64,000 bases of DNA from DAISKN01 sp963716925 (lineage in GTDB: Bacteria > Acidobacteriota > Vicinamibacteria > Marinacidobacterales > SMYC01): positions 930,001 through 994,000 of the forward strand of contig CAVQUX010000010.1 in the NCBI GenBank assembly GCA_963716925.1. The letters are read 5' to 3'. Below the pieces are notes generated by a model. It searched no databases and was not told the DNA's origin. It saw only the letters and a list, made by a program, of their open reading frames with translations. Every line of letters begins with the position of its first letter. Position 1 is the stretch's first letter. Position numbers and translations under genes: made by a program. Shown here in pieces: positions 10,988 to 20,251 of the stretch.

Positions 10988-11113
10988 TTTCAGAGCATCG
11001 GGATGCAGGAGAGATCGAGTCAGGTCGCACAATCTCGGCCCGCTAGCGTTACTACTCAATTCTGCGGTTGGGTGCCCAGTACGATAACACAGTTGCCAGC
11101 GTCTGGAAACCTC

Positions 11114-12406
11114 TCACCAAGGGTCGCTCGGGCCTCTGAGCTCGTCGAGGAGCCGTGCCAGTTCCTTGCTCCGCGCTCGCCGCGAGTGCAGATGGATAGC
11201 ATCCTCGGTCGCCACATGCGCCTGCCCCCCCTTAATCGCATCGAGGAAGGCCATGAGTCCTTGCCGGATCAGCACGTCGTCGTCGAGAGGCGCGATGTTG
11301 CGGAATCCCATTTCCCGCAGAGCGTCAGCGGTGTCGCCTCTCGGATCCGTCAGCGCCAGGATGGGTCGCCGTGCTCGAAAGTACTCGTAGATTTTCGCGG
11401 GAATCTGATGATTGCAGTTCGTCGCCTGAAACACCAACAAGCCGTCGACGTCCATCATCTCGCGCAAAGCCTCTCGGTACGCAATGGCCGGCGCGAGAAC
11501 AACCAAGCCCTCGAGTCCGTTCTCCCTAATGAGCCTTCGGTGGTGCTCATCATGACCCGTGGCCCGAAGGACGACTTTGAGCTCCGCAGGCGTCAATTCG
11601 CCCTCACCCAAGAGGCTCGCCAACGCACGATAGAAGCACCGCGGATCCCTCTCACTCGGATAGAGCACGCCGCTGTGGAGCAGAATGATCTGCCCGGGAC
11701 TCGAGCGATCGAGGTCCGAAGGACTCATCTCCTCAGCCGATACGAAGCTCTCTTCGTCATAACCATTCGCAATGACCACGAACCTTTGCAGCGGGACGTT
11801 TGGGTAGCGGTCCGCATACATTCGCACAGCCCCGGGCGTGGTGAAAATGGCCTTGCTGCATCGCTCGATCGTCTTGCTCTCGATCCAGCGATACACGCGA
11901 CGCTGCCGCTCGTCCGGCGGATAGTCGTCCTCTGTCATCGAATCTCGAAAATCCGCCACCCAAGGCAATCGGGAAAGGCGTTGCAGCGTCCAACCGATCA
12001 GATGCGCCGTGGCAATCGGATAGGTCGACCAGATTATTTGTGGCCGCAACCTTCGAAAAAGTGAAAACGCTGCCGAAACCGCGCCCACCCACCAGGTGAC
12101 CCACCGATCTGGCAGCGCCGTGAAGCTCAAGTAACGGCCCCGAACCGCAAGATGCCGAGCGGCGTCCAATGCGAACGCACGACGCACAACAACGTTCGTG
12201 GGCACGTCCGCCAACTGGTCCGGCCTCGTCACCGAATAGGCGCGAGCATTCGCTGTCAGGACCGTAGGCGTCCAACCGTGGTCGGGAAGATAACGCGAAA
12301 ACGCGAGAGTGCGCTGAACGCCACTGCTGGAACCCTCAGGCGGATAGTGGTAAGCAACCATGAGGATGCGTCTCATCGGACGCATGTTCCCGCCGCGACT
12401 GGGCAT
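11114..12406 (-). CDS. Glycosyltransferase family 4-like
   Basis: Intact 430-residue GT-B protein. The N-terminal domain shows LMVAYHYPPEGSSSGVQRTL with the usual start-of-fold pattern, DHGWTPTVLT and PWVADFRDSMT; the C-terminal domain shows LLHSGVLYPSERDP, VVLRATGHDEHHR, LVVLAPAIAYREAL and IPAKIYEYFRARRPILAL, where the nucleotide-sugar-binding Glu region lies. It most resembles GT4-type enzymes of capsule and exopolysaccharide loci. Several in-frame ATGs exist; MRRILMVAYHYPP (12376) may be the true start. It lies between the transglutaminase-like gene and the GNAT, in the same direction as the left arm. Donor and linkage cannot be deduced. Confidence 0.88.
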   Translation of the reverse strand: MPSRGGNMRPMRRILMVAYHYPPEGSSSGVQRTLAFSRYLPDHGWTPTVLTANARAYSVTRPDQLADVPTNVVVRRAFALDAARHLAVRGRYLSFTALPDRWVTWWVGAVSAAFSLFRRLRPQIIWSTYPIATAHLIGWTLQRLSRLPWVADFRDSMTEDDYPPDERQRRVYRWIESKTIERCSKAIFTTPGAVRMYADRYPNVPLQRFVVIANGYDEESFVSAEEMSPSDLDRSSPGQIILLHSGVLYPSERDPRCFYRALASLLGEGELTPAELKVVLRATGHDEHHRRLIRENGLEGLVVLAPAIAYREALREMMDVDGLLVFQATNCNHQIPAKIYEYFRARRPILALTDPRGDTADALREMGFRNIAPLDDDVLIRQGLMAFLDAIKGGQAHVATEDAIHLHSRRARSKELARLLDELRGPSDPW

Positions 12407-12479
12407 TGTTCCTCAGTCAGCCGATACTGTCAGCAGGGGCCGAACGTAAGTGTCCGGACAAGCACTCTTGAAGCACACC

Positions 12480-13526
12480 TCACGACTGAACCGATGAGTC
12501 TCCTCTCTCCCTAGAGCGCTTCGCAGCGGCAAGACGTTTGGAACTCGGGCAGAGGCTCAGGAGGTCACCAGCGAGGAAAGTTCCCGAAATGATGACGACC
12601 ACACCAAGAGACAGAAATAGTTTGCGACGAAAGAAAAGCCCCTCTATTTCCTCACGATTTGTTTCGGTCCTCAAGAGTCGAATCTCGGGGCGTATACCAA
12701 GAGCGATTCCGACGCTCTCTTCCATGGCTCGTGACAAAGGACTCAACGCCGCCACGACGGGGTGCGCGTCGTAGGAGAACACATTGTTTCCGAAATACAG
12801 AAAGAATTGGTCAGTTCCCTGGCGGTAGTATTCGAGAGCCCTCGCGGCGTTCTTGAACCCGAACTGCTTCTCGGAGATCACCCGGACCTCTAAGGCTTCC
12901 TCACCTTCTCCAGACGCGAGTCGCTCACGCAGCTCAAGTGACGAAACCGGTCTTCCGTCGCTTCGGTCGATTACATAGAACGAATAAAAGGAGTCAAGAA
13001 ACACCCATTTCGACAGCTGATAGTCGTAGACCTCGTTGAAGGCGTGACCGTTCCCGCTATATCCCTCGAACGACATTCCCCACTCTCGAACCGGCACTCC
13101 GGCGGCGTACGCGAGCCCGTTCATGACCTGGGTGTAGTCCGCGCAGTAACCGCGGGAACTTGTGAGGATCTCCCGGTAAGCGGCTCTTGTGCTCGATTTG
13201 ATCCCCCCGCCGCCGGGACCTGGCCCCTCACCGAGGTGTTGAGCCAAAGCGAGGGCAACCTCCAGGTTGCTGGCTGAAGGACCTAGATCGGTCCGAATGG
13301 TGGCGGCGACTCGCTGGAAATCCAGGGGCGGCGGAGCTGTTTCTTGCAGGAAAGCCACTGGCGGTCGCTCAGGCTTCCACTCAAACTCATGCGGATCTCC
13401 CGGCGAGGCAATCATTGAGTTTCGGATTCGAGTCAATTCGTAGCCGGAATTCACCATTGGAAACAAAATGGCGATCGAAAGGAGCATCGCAGACATCGGG
13501 AGCCAGAAGCGCAATCTGCCCATCAT
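12480..13526 (-). CDS. Membrane-anchored transglutaminase-like cysteine protein
   Basis: 348 residues with an N-terminal hydrophobic segment (about 8-26) and a C-terminal hydrophobic segment (about 303-325), flanking a transglutaminase-like core. The catalytic triad is readable: Cys128 in RGYCADYTQVM, His161 in GNGHAFNEVYD and Asp178 in WVFLDSFYSFYV. Bacterial members are mostly proteases or amide-bond-forming enzymes; some occur in exopolysaccharide loci. Topology predicts the core outside the cytoplasm, between two membrane anchors. It is the first gene of the left arm and is divergent from the O-ligase gene across 192 bases. A role in cross-linking or processing surface protein or glycoprotein is possible but unproven. 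Confidence 0.85.
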   Translation of the reverse strand: MMGRLRFWLPMSAMLLSIAILFPMVNSGYELTRIRNSMIASPGDPHEFEWKPERPPVAFLQETAPPPLDFQRVAATIRTDLGPSASNLEVALALAQHLGEGPGPGGGGIKSSTRAAYREILTSSRGYCADYTQVMNGLAYAAGVPVREWGMSFEGYSGNGHAFNEVYDYQLSKWVFLDSFYSFYVIDRSDGRPVSSLELRERLASGEGEEALEVRVISEKQFGFKNAARALEYYRQGTDQFFLYFGNNVFSYDAHPVVAALSPLSRAMEESVGIALGIRPEIRLLRTETNREEIEGLFFRRKLFLSLGVVVIISGTFLAGDLLSLCPSSKRLAAAKRSRERGDSSVQS

Positions 13527-13718
13527 GAGTAGCTCTGCTTGCGGGGGAGAGAATCCGTTTCGGATTTGCGGTCAGCGTACCACGCCTCCATTTCACCAGA
13601 CAAACGGGGGCTCGCTTTGCAATCGAACCCATAGCCAATACAATGGGATTGGCTCTTCCCCAAGCAAGGCTATTACCTGGTCCCATCCCCCGAACCAGGG
13701 TTGGAGTTCTTTGGCGCA
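13527..13718. promoter_or_regulatory. Divergent intergenic region driving both arms of the polysaccharide locus
   Basis: 192 bases separate the leftward transglutaminase gene from the rightward O-ligase gene, the only divergent pair inside the locus, so promoters for both arms must lie here or further inside. AATACAATGG (around 13636-13645) is a possible -10 for the right arm, but no matching -35 is clear. A TGGCGC...TTGC arrangement near 13713 was rejected as sigma-54 because of spacing. Confidence 0.45.
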
Positions 13719-15026
13719 GTGAGAGACTTGCTCATATTCGCTGTCATTTTCGGCAGCCTCCCCGTCATTCTGTACCGTCCCTTTTTCGGCGTCTTGGTGT
13801 GGACGTGGATCTCTCTAATGAGCCCGCACCGACTGACCTGGAGTTACGCGTACGACTTCCCGTTCGCCAAGGTCGTCGGCGCGGTGACTATTCTGGCCAT
13901 GTTGCTATCCACGCAGCGGAAAAGATTTCCCGTTACCCGGGAGACCTTCACCCTCGCTGCCTTCGTCGGGTGGATGACTTTGACAACCATACTTGCGCTC
14001 GAGCAAGCGGAAGCATGGGCACAATGGGAAAAGGTCGTCAAGATTCAGCTGATCGTCCTGGTCACGATGATACTCATCACTGACCGAAAGAAGCTTGACT
14101 TGTTCGTCTGGATGATCGTTCTCTCCGTGGGCTTCTATGGTGCCAAAGGGGGAATTTTTACTCTGATGAAAGGAGGCGAATCCCACGTCTTGGGCCCACC
14201 TGGAAGCTTCATCGAGGATAATAACCACCTGGGGGTGGCGCTCGTGATGGTCATTCCCCTGATGCGCTACCTGCAGCTCACCCAGCGACAGCGCTGGGTC
14301 CGGATCGGTCTCACAGCGGCCATGATCCTGGACGGTATTGCCATACTGGGTACTCAGTCCCGAGGCGCGTTTCTTGGTCTCGCAGTGACGCTGGGATTCT
14401 TGGCACTGAAGAGTCGGCGGCGAGTCATGCTCTTGGCGGCATCGGCCATCGTCATTCCAATAGCGTTAGCATTCATGCCTGTGTCCTGGCATCAGAGAAT
14501 GGACTCGATTCGGAACTATCGGAACGATTCCTCCGCGACCGGTCGACTCAATGCATGGGGGTTCGCGGTCAACATTGCTAAGGATCGTCCCTTGGTTGGA
14601 GGTGGATTCGAAGTTTTTACACCAGAATGGTTCACGGCCTACGCACCCGAGCCAACGAACTTCCACGACGCACACAGTATCTACTTCGAGGTCCTAGGCG
14701 AGCACGGTTTCGCGGGTCTCTTTCTCTTCCTCGTCCTCGCCCTCCTTTCTTGGCAAGGCTGTAACCAAACGATTCGGCGCTCAAAGGACTTTGACGATCT
14801 TGCCTGGACGAGAGACCTTGCCCGTATGTGCCAGGTAAGTCTCATCGCCTACGGTTCCACGGGCGCCTTCGTTGGACTGGCGTACTTCGATTTGTATTAC
14901 AACGTCGTCGCAATAATCGTCGTTACCAAATTGATCGTTCTTGAAAGGATGACTTTCGCAGGTGAGGAACGAGTACTGGGCGCGAATCCCAGACGAATTC
15001 GAAGACTCTCAGTTGAATCGCGTTGA
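13719..15026 (+). CDS. O-antigen-ligase-like O-glycosylation ligase, exosortase A-associated
   Basis: Polytopic membrane protein of about 435 residues with roughly ten hydrophobic segments. The signature N-terminus, GSLPVILYRPFFGVLVWTWI followed by MSPHRLTW and YDFPFAKVV, matches the exosortase A-associated ligase family of the Wzy_C (O-antigen ligase/polymerase) superfamily. The large periplasmic loop carries GTQSRGAFLG, TGRLNAWGFAVNIAKDRPLVGGGF and NFHDAHSIYFEVLGEHGFAGL, with the conserved Arg, the GGGF turn and the catalytic-type His. Start chosen at GTG 13719 (VRDLLIF...), which aligns better with the family than the TTG at 13701. It is expected to transfer or polymerise undecaprenyl-linked glycan outside the membrane. 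Confidence 0.88.
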   Translation: MRDLLIFAVIFGSLPVILYRPFFGVLVWTWISLMSPHRLTWSYAYDFPFAKVVGAVTILAMLLSTQRKRFPVTRETFTLAAFVGWMTLTTILALEQAEAWAQWEKVVKIQLIVLVTMILITDRKKLDLFVWMIVLSVGFYGAKGGIFTLMKGGESHVLGPPGSFIEDNNHLGVALVMVIPLMRYLQLTQRQRWVRIGLTAAMILDGIAILGTQSRGAFLGLAVTLGFLALKSRRRVMLLAASAIVIPIALAFMPVSWHQRMDSIRNYRNDSSATGRLNAWGFAVNIAKDRPLVGGGFEVFTPEWFTAYAPEPTNFHDAHSIYFEVLGEHGFAGLFLFLVLALLSWQGCNQTIRRSKDFDDLAWTRDLARMCQVSLIAYGSTGAFVGLAYFDLYYNVVAIIVVTKLIVLERMTFAGEERVLGANPRRIRRLSVESR

Positions 15027-16103
15027 TGCCACGACGGACTGCACTCGGCCAAACGACAAGCAAACTGTTCATTCGCCCGGCCGATCTAGAGATCGACAAG
15101 CAGCGACTGCTCACACTCCTTCGGCGGAACCTCATAGAGCTGGATCACGAGAAGCGTTTCAGTTGGCTCTACCTCGACAACCCGGCCGGCCAGGCTCGGG
15201 TCTGGTTTGTCTGCGACAAAAGCGCTGAGCATGTCGTCGGGTCTGCTTCCGTATTTCCCAAATACGTGTGGGATCGGAGATGAGCTGCATCTTTGTGGAC
15301 AAGTGGGCGATTTCGCCGTCGACTCTGACTATCGAAGCCTCGGGCCGGCGCTTCAGCTCCAAAGAGCAACGTTCATTCCAGTGAACGACGGGGACTTGGC
15401 ATTTTGCTACGACTGTCCGCCCCACGACCGCGGTATGGCGCCGTTTCAGCGGCTGGGAATGACTCCTGTTTGCCGCATGGCCAGGTTCGCCAAGCCATTG
15501 ACAGTGAACGAAATCGTAAAAAGCCGGGTGCCCGCGGGGTCGTGGATTCAGGCGCCGATCGCGACCACGGGCAATCTTCTGCTAAGGCTCAGGGACGTGA
15601 ATCGAGAAATGGCAAGGGATCTGTCTTTGGAGCCTGACGCTGGACCGTTCGGAGAAGAGTTCACTTATCTTGATCGGGCGATAGCTACCACCCAGCGATC
15701 AGTGCGTTCCCGACGTTTCGCGGAAGACATGAACTGGCGGTACCTCAGTGACCCATTGGGCAGATACCGCGTCATTACCGCCCGACGCCAAGGCGCGCTT
15801 GAGGGGTACGCCGCTATTCGACAACAGGGGACACGTGCCCTTCTCCTCGAAGTAAGAGCATTGACCCAGCCAGTTCGCCACGCTCTGGCCCACGCAATTA
15901 CGCGGGACATGCGTTCCAACAACTGTTCGGGCATCGATGCGCTGGCGGTCTTTCCGTCGCGCGAAGCTGAGTTCCTAAAGAGTTCTGGATTTCGCTTACG
16001 CGAGCTAGTCCAATACGTCGTCCCCTACGTAAATCCCGACTCCAAACACTCGGAACTGCGTTCCCGGGAGTGGCAATTCGGTGGGCTGGATTCACTCGGA
16101 TGA
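15026..16103 (+). CDS. GNAT-family N-acyltransferase of the exosortase locus, second copy
   Basis: Paralogue of the gene at 9978-10987. The N-terminal part has LFIRPADLEIDKQRLLTLLRRN, KRFSWLYLDNPAG and VGSASVFPKYVW. After one frame break near 15272 (extra G in GTGTGGGATC) it continues IGDELHLCGQVGDFAVDSDYRSLGPALQLQ, DMNWRYLSDPLGRY and LKSSGFRLRELVQY. The VDSDYRSLGPALQLQ segment is GNAT motif A-like. The ATG at 15026 overlaps the ligase stop (TGATG), implying coupling. Corrected length is about 359 residues, longer than a single GNAT domain, so it may be a tandem GNAT like FemAB or MSS4-type acyltransferases. Substrate unknown. Confidence 0.72.
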
Positions 16104-16216
16104 TCGAAGCTACATCGGGTTCGAGCATCGGACGGCCGCTGCCGTCGTGGTTCGAGCTACACGTGCAGAAGTCCAAACGGTGCTAAAATGTTGCTTCCAA
16201 CGGCGTCTGAGTAGAG

Positions 16217-16855
16217 ATGAGCGACAATCCTGAAAAGCTAGGGCCTCGCTTCGTGTTGATTGACGTTTTCTGTCTACTCTTTTTCGCCCTCGTCAATCCC
16301 GCGTTCGCCCAACAATACTCTCAGGACGAGTTGCGCGAACTTCCCCGAGTGTGTCTCGCCCAAAAGTTCATCAACGGCTTACTACGGACTCCAATCGTGC
16401 CCGAGGCGGAACGCGCAGATTGGGCGGCAAGGCTCGGGGAGAGCTACGAGCACTATCACCATTTCTGTTGGGCTCTGATCGACCTGAGGAGAGCCAACGG
16501 TGGTCCTTCCCAGTTTCGCGACAGCAACTATTCTCGGGCAGTGTCGAACTTCGAGTACGTGCAGAGAAGGGCTTCGCCAGATTTCCCTCTTCTTCCGGAG
16601 GTCTTTTTGATGAAGGGTATGGCCCTCCGGCACCTCGGCGAACATGGGACTGCCGCCCGGGAATTTCTCGACGCAATCGAGATCAAGCGCGATTACACCC
16701 CAGCGTACTCGGCGTTGATCGATCTCTATGTCGATCTTGGGGATTACGAATCGGCCAAGAAAATGTTGGACCTGGGTCTCACCGCGGCGCCGAACTCCAA
16801 GATTCTCGCGTCGAGAAAGGCGGAAATTGAAACTCGCCTTGGAGCACAACGCTGA
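16217..16855 (+). CDS. Secreted TPR-repeat protein
   Basis: 212 residues. A hydrophobic stretch (about 13-31) ending ALVNPAFAQQ looks like a signal peptide, so the protein is probably periplasmic. The C-terminal half contains tetratricopeptide-like helices: PEVFLMKGMALRHLGEHGTAAREF, YTPAYSALIDLYVDLGDYESA and KKMLDLGLTAAPNSKIL. No catalytic motif is present. It probably scaffolds polysaccharide assembly or export proteins, as TPR proteins do in other capsule loci. It lies between the GNAT and the second amidotransferase, with 113 bases upstream containing TAAAAT (16184-16189), a possible -10 element without a clear -35. Confidence 0.8.
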   Translation: MSDNPEKLGPRFVLIDVFCLLFFALVNPAFAQQYSQDELRELPRVCLAQKFINGLLRTPIVPEAERADWAARLGESYEHYHHFCWALIDLRRANGGPSQFRDSNYSRAVSNFEYVQRRASPDFPLLPEVFLMKGMALRHLGEHGTAAREFLDAIEIKRDYTPAYSALIDLYVDLGDYESAKKMLDLGLTAAPNSKILASRKAEIETRLGAQR

Positions 16856-17022
16856 GAACCCTCGGGGGCACGTACATCGATGAATGGGTGCTGCCGGAAC
16901 CTTGCTGGTGATCTTCCTTCGATTGAGTTACCATCTGCCCAACCTCAAGACAACCCCGACAGGCTCAGAAGGCTAACGTTTCCGGGGGTCCATTCTGCGT
17001 CGTCGGACTAACCCTCGGGAAG

Positions 17023-17055
17023 CCGACAAGTGGGCCGGTAGAGGCCCACGGTCGG
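17023..17055 (+). promoter_or_regulatory. Leader hairpin upstream of the second amidotransferase gene
   Basis: An extended stem-loop. The outer stem CCGAC (17023-17027) pairs with GTCGG (17051-17055); the inner stem GTGGGCC (17030-17036) pairs with GGCCCAC (17043-17049) around the loop GGTAGA. It lies 42 bases before the ATG at 17098, inside a 242-base gap. There is no U-tract, so a rho-independent terminator is unlikely; a 5' leader structure affecting translation or mRNA stability is the simpler reading. Nothing else is recognised in 16856-17022. Confidence 0.45.
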
Positions 17056-17097
17056 TTGAGAAGACAGGTCGCTCCGAAAGTAGCGTTCGAGAAGACT

Positions 17098-19068
17098 ATG
17101 TGTGGAATCCTCGGATTCGCTTTTCTCGGTAGTAAGTCGCCTAATCGCGACGTTGTTCGGCGCATGCTCGCGGCGATCGAGCATCGTGGGCCGGACGACG
17201 AGGGGATCTACCTGGACTCCAAGGTGGTACTCGCAATGCGGCGCCTTTCGATTATCGATGTGGAGGGCGGCCACCAGCCCATAAGCAACCAGGACGGCTC
17301 ACTATGGGTCGTGTGCAACGGCGAGATCTACAACTTCCTCGAGCTCCGCGCGGAGATGCTACGTAAGAAGCATGTCTTCAAAACGAGTAGTGATTGTGAG
17401 GTACTGATTCATCTGTACGCAGAGTACGGAGATGCGTTCGTCGAGCATCTAAACGGCATGTACGCCTTCGCCCTCTGGGACACTCGCCGCCAAAGACTTC
17501 TCATCGGAAGAGACCGTCTTGGTGTAAAGCCACTTTACTATCTTTTCAATCACGAGCGCCTCGTATTCGCTTCGGAACTCAAAGCGCTCCTACGGGCGCC
17601 GGGCGTCTCGGTCTCGTTGGATTCCTCCGCTGTCGAAGCCTACTTATCACTAGGTTACGTGCCGGCGCCCCTCACTCCGATAGAGGGCATTCGCAAACTC
17701 CCACCCGCGTCGATGCTGATAGTCGAAAAAGGCCAGGTGGCGATTCATCGCTACTGGCACATGCCAACGTCCGTCGACCTCGGGCGGAACGAGGCGGAAT
17801 GGGTCGATGCAGTCCGCGAGAAACTCGAGCGGGCCGTTCACGCCCAAATGATCTCCGACGTCCCTATCGGCGCCTTTCTGAGCGGGGGGGTCGATTCAAG
17901 TACCGTCGTCGCCTTCATGGCGAAGCACAGCTCGCAACCTGTAAAGACCTACGCTATCGGATTCGACGGAGGTGGTGCCGAGTCCTTCTATAACGAGCTC
18001 CCCTACGCGCGAGAGGTCGCCGGGCGCTTCGGTACCGACCACAGAGAAATCCTCGTAAGGCCAAATGTAATCCGCCTGCTTCCGAAACTGATATGGCACA
18101 TGGACGAGCCGATCGCCGACTCGGCTCTATTTACGACGTATCTCGTTTCAGAGTTCGCCCGTCGAGACGTGAAGGTCATTCTATCCGGAGTAGGAGGAGA
18201 CGAACTGTTCGGCGGCTACCAGCGGTATCTTGGTGAGTATTACGACGGCATCTATCGAAGGCTGCCTTCCTGGTTGAGGAAGGGGATACTGCAGCGACTC
18301 GCACCCAAACTTCCAAGCGATCGTCATTCCAAGCTGCTCAACACGTCGCGCCTCGTTCGTTCGTTCTTGCTCTCCGCAGAACTGCCATTCGAAGAGCGCT
18401 ATCGGCGCTACGTCGAAGTATTCTCTCGTGAGTTCCTTGAGATGCTTCTCCTGCAACGTACCCCAATGTCTCATGACGCGCTCGGTATGGCCTTCAGTGA
18501 GGCGGCGGCCGACGACCCCCTGCTCCGGTTGTTGAATGTCGACTCCCTCACGCAACTTCCCGATGACCTATTGCTGCTGACGGACAAGATGACCATGGCG
18601 ACCTCTCTGGAATGCCGCGTTCCTCTTCTCGATCACGAGCTCGTCGAACTCGCCGCCCGCATTCCGGCGTCCTACCGAATCCGAAGAGGCCGGCCTAAGT
18701 ACCTGATGAAGAAAGCGCTGGCCGATGTTCTCCCGGAAGGAATCCTGAACCGAGCGAAGCGCGGCTTCGGCGCGCCCGTTGGAGCATGGATGAAACGGCA
18801 GTTGGCTCCGGTCATGAAGACTCTGCTATCCGAGCGCTCGGTTCGGCGACGAGGTCTCTTCCGTTGGGACGCAGTGCGTACCACGATGGAAGCGCACGAA
18901 AGGAGCCGCGATGACAATACCGATCAGCTCGCCGCTCTAATGAACCTGGAGATCTGGTGCCGACTCTTCCTGGATGGGGAGTCGCACGAGGATGTAGCGG
19001 CTGCCCTGGTCGAAGGAGACCATAGTGGAGATCCTGTACGTTTGCCATCGCTTTCCCTATCCCCCTAG
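17098..19068 (+). CDS. Asparagine-synthetase-type glutamine amidotransferase
   Basis: Intact 656-residue two-domain enzyme. The glutaminase domain starts MCGILGFAF (Cys2 nucleophile) and carries IEHRGPDDEGI, RRLSIIDVEGGHQPI, CNGEIYNFLELR and GRDRLGVKPLYYLF. The synthetase domain has FLSGGVDSSTVVAFMAKH (PP-loop), HMDEPIADSA, LSGVGGDELFGGYQRYL and SLECRVPLLDHELVE. It is a full-length relative of the partial gene at 1-868. Glutamine-derived ammonia would be used to amidate an adenylated carboxylate, possibly a uronic acid; an AlgD-like dehydrogenase able to make one is two genes downstream. The start at 17098 is fixed by the need for Cys at position 2. The 3' end overlaps the next gene by 44 bases in another frame. 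Confidence 0.93.
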   Translation: MCGILGFAFLGSKSPNRDVVRRMLAAIEHRGPDDEGIYLDSKVVLAMRRLSIIDVEGGHQPISNQDGSLWVVCNGEIYNFLELRAEMLRKKHVFKTSSDCEVLIHLYAEYGDAFVEHLNGMYAFALWDTRRQRLLIGRDRLGVKPLYYLFNHERLVFASELKALLRAPGVSVSLDSSAVEAYLSLGYVPAPLTPIEGIRKLPPASMLIVEKGQVAIHRYWHMPTSVDLGRNEAEWVDAVREKLERAVHAQMISDVPIGAFLSGGVDSSTVVAFMAKHSSQPVKTYAIGFDGGGAESFYNELPYAREVAGRFGTDHREILVRPNVIRLLPKLIWHMDEPIADSALFTTYLVSEFARRDVKVILSGVGGDELFGGYQRYLGEYYDGIYRRLPSWLRKGILQRLAPKLPSDRHSKLLNTSRLVRSFLLSAELPFEERYRRYVEVFSREFLEMLLLQRTPMSHDALGMAFSEAAADDPLLRLLNVDSLTQLPDDLLLLTDKMTMATSLECRVPLLDHELVELAARIPASYRIRRGRPKYLMKKALADVLPEGILNRAKRGFGAPVGAWMKRQLAPVMKTLLSERSVRRRGLFRWDAVRTTMEAHERSRDDNTDQLAALMNLEIWCRLFLDGESHEDVAAALVEGDHSGDPVRLPSLSLSP

Positions 19069-20239
19069 ACGGGGAGGAAAGATCCGCCCGTTCAACATGA
19101 TCCGCCATTTGAGCGACCAGCACCGCGTCACCGTTGCATCTATGGTCCGCTCCAAGGCCGAGGAAGCGGAGGGCCGCGGCCTCCAGGAGCATGTAAAGGG
19201 ACTTCTCGTCAGCCGCGTCTCAGAGCCCTGGCAGACGGTCCGCATGATGCACCGATTGCCCTCCAAGAATCCGTCCTCGATGGGCTACTTCTATAGCGGA
19301 GACCTCAATCGAATGATCCGGCGTGCCTGCGACGAAACGCGATTCGATCTCATCTTCACACATTGCTCGTCTGTCGCTCAGTATGTAGAGCACATTCACA
19401 GTATCCCCAAGATACTCGATTTCGGCGATATGGACTCGCAGAAATGGCTCACATATGCCCAGGTTCGCCGATGGCCGCTCAGCCTCGGCTACCGCATCGA
19501 AGGCCGCAAACTCGAGCGCGAGGAACGGCGACTCGCCTCACGATTCGACGTCTGCACATGCACGACAAGGATGGAGCTCGACACGTTGCGAAGCTACGGA
19601 GCCGAGACGGAAACCGATTGGTTTCCCAATGGAGTCGATGCAGATTACTTCTCGCCCGGTGATTCCGCCTACGATCCCAACCTCATCAGCTTCATCGGTC
19701 GCATGGACTATTACCCAAACCAGCAATGCATGCTTGACTTTTGTGACCGCATCCTTCCGTCGATCCAGAGCCAGCGGGCCGAAACGAGGCTGGTCATCGT
19801 CGGCGCCAACCCTTCACGCTCCATTCGTCGGTTGGCGGAACGCCCAGGAGTTTCGGTAACGGGTTCGGTATCCGACGTGCGGCCATACGTTCGGAAGTCA
19901 GCTCTCATGGTCGCGCCTCTGAGTATCGCCAGAGGGACCCAGAACAAGATCCTCGAAGCGATGGCGATGGGTGTCCCGACAGTGACGAGCGAACTCGCGG
20001 CCAAGGGTGTCGACGCGATTCCCGGCGAGCACCTGCTAACGGGCGCATCTCCCCAGTCTTACGTGGCGGCGATCCTGCGACTTCTCGAGAACCCGGACGA
20101 ACGGCACCGATTTGCCGAAAAGGGCCGTGAGCGGGTCCTATCGCACCACAATTGGCACAATTCCATGCTCCGCATGGATGCGATAATCGACGGGTGCGTC
20201 CGGCGCTTCCACAGGGCGCAGCAGCGTCCCGCGAGCTGA
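19025..20239 (+). CDS. Glycosyltransferase family 4, XrtA/EpsH-associated type
   Basis: Intact 404-residue GT-B enzyme. Diagnostic features are the very N-terminal MEILYVCHRFPYPPRRGGKIRPF, which matches the exosortase-associated sugar transferase family, then KILDFGDMDSQKWL, FPNGVDADYFSP, ISFIGRMDYYPN and the donor-site region APLSIARGTQNKILEAMAMG. The GTG start at 19025 lies within the 3' end of the amidotransferase (44-base overlap, different frame), a tight coupling. It precedes the AlgD-like dehydrogenase by 12 bases. It probably transfers a sugar to the growing lipid-linked glycan on the cytoplasmic face; the specific sugar is unknown. Confidence 0.9.
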   Translation: MEILYVCHRFPYPPRRGGKIRPFNMIRHLSDQHRVTVASMVRSKAEEAEGRGLQEHVKGLLVSRVSEPWQTVRMMHRLPSKNPSSMGYFYSGDLNRMIRRACDETRFDLIFTHCSSVAQYVEHIHSIPKILDFGDMDSQKWLTYAQVRRWPLSLGYRIEGRKLEREERRLASRFDVCTCTTRMELDTLRSYGAETETDWFPNGVDADYFSPGDSAYDPNLISFIGRMDYYPNQQCMLDFCDRILPSIQSQRAETRLVIVGANPSRSIRRLAERPGVSVTGSVSDVRPYVRKSALMVAPLSIARGTQNKILEAMAMGVPTVTSELAAKGVDAIPGEHLLTGASPQSYVAAILRLLENPDERHRFAEKGRERVLSHHNWHNSMLRMDAIIDGCVRRFHRAQQRPAS

Positions 20240-20251
20240 AGGAGTTCTTCA

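Noticed and set aside
13713..13735. Sigma-54-like TGGCGC...TTGC element at the start of the O-ligase gene
   Set aside because: The distance between the GG and GC pairs is about 15 bases instead of 10, and the element would overlap the chosen start codon.
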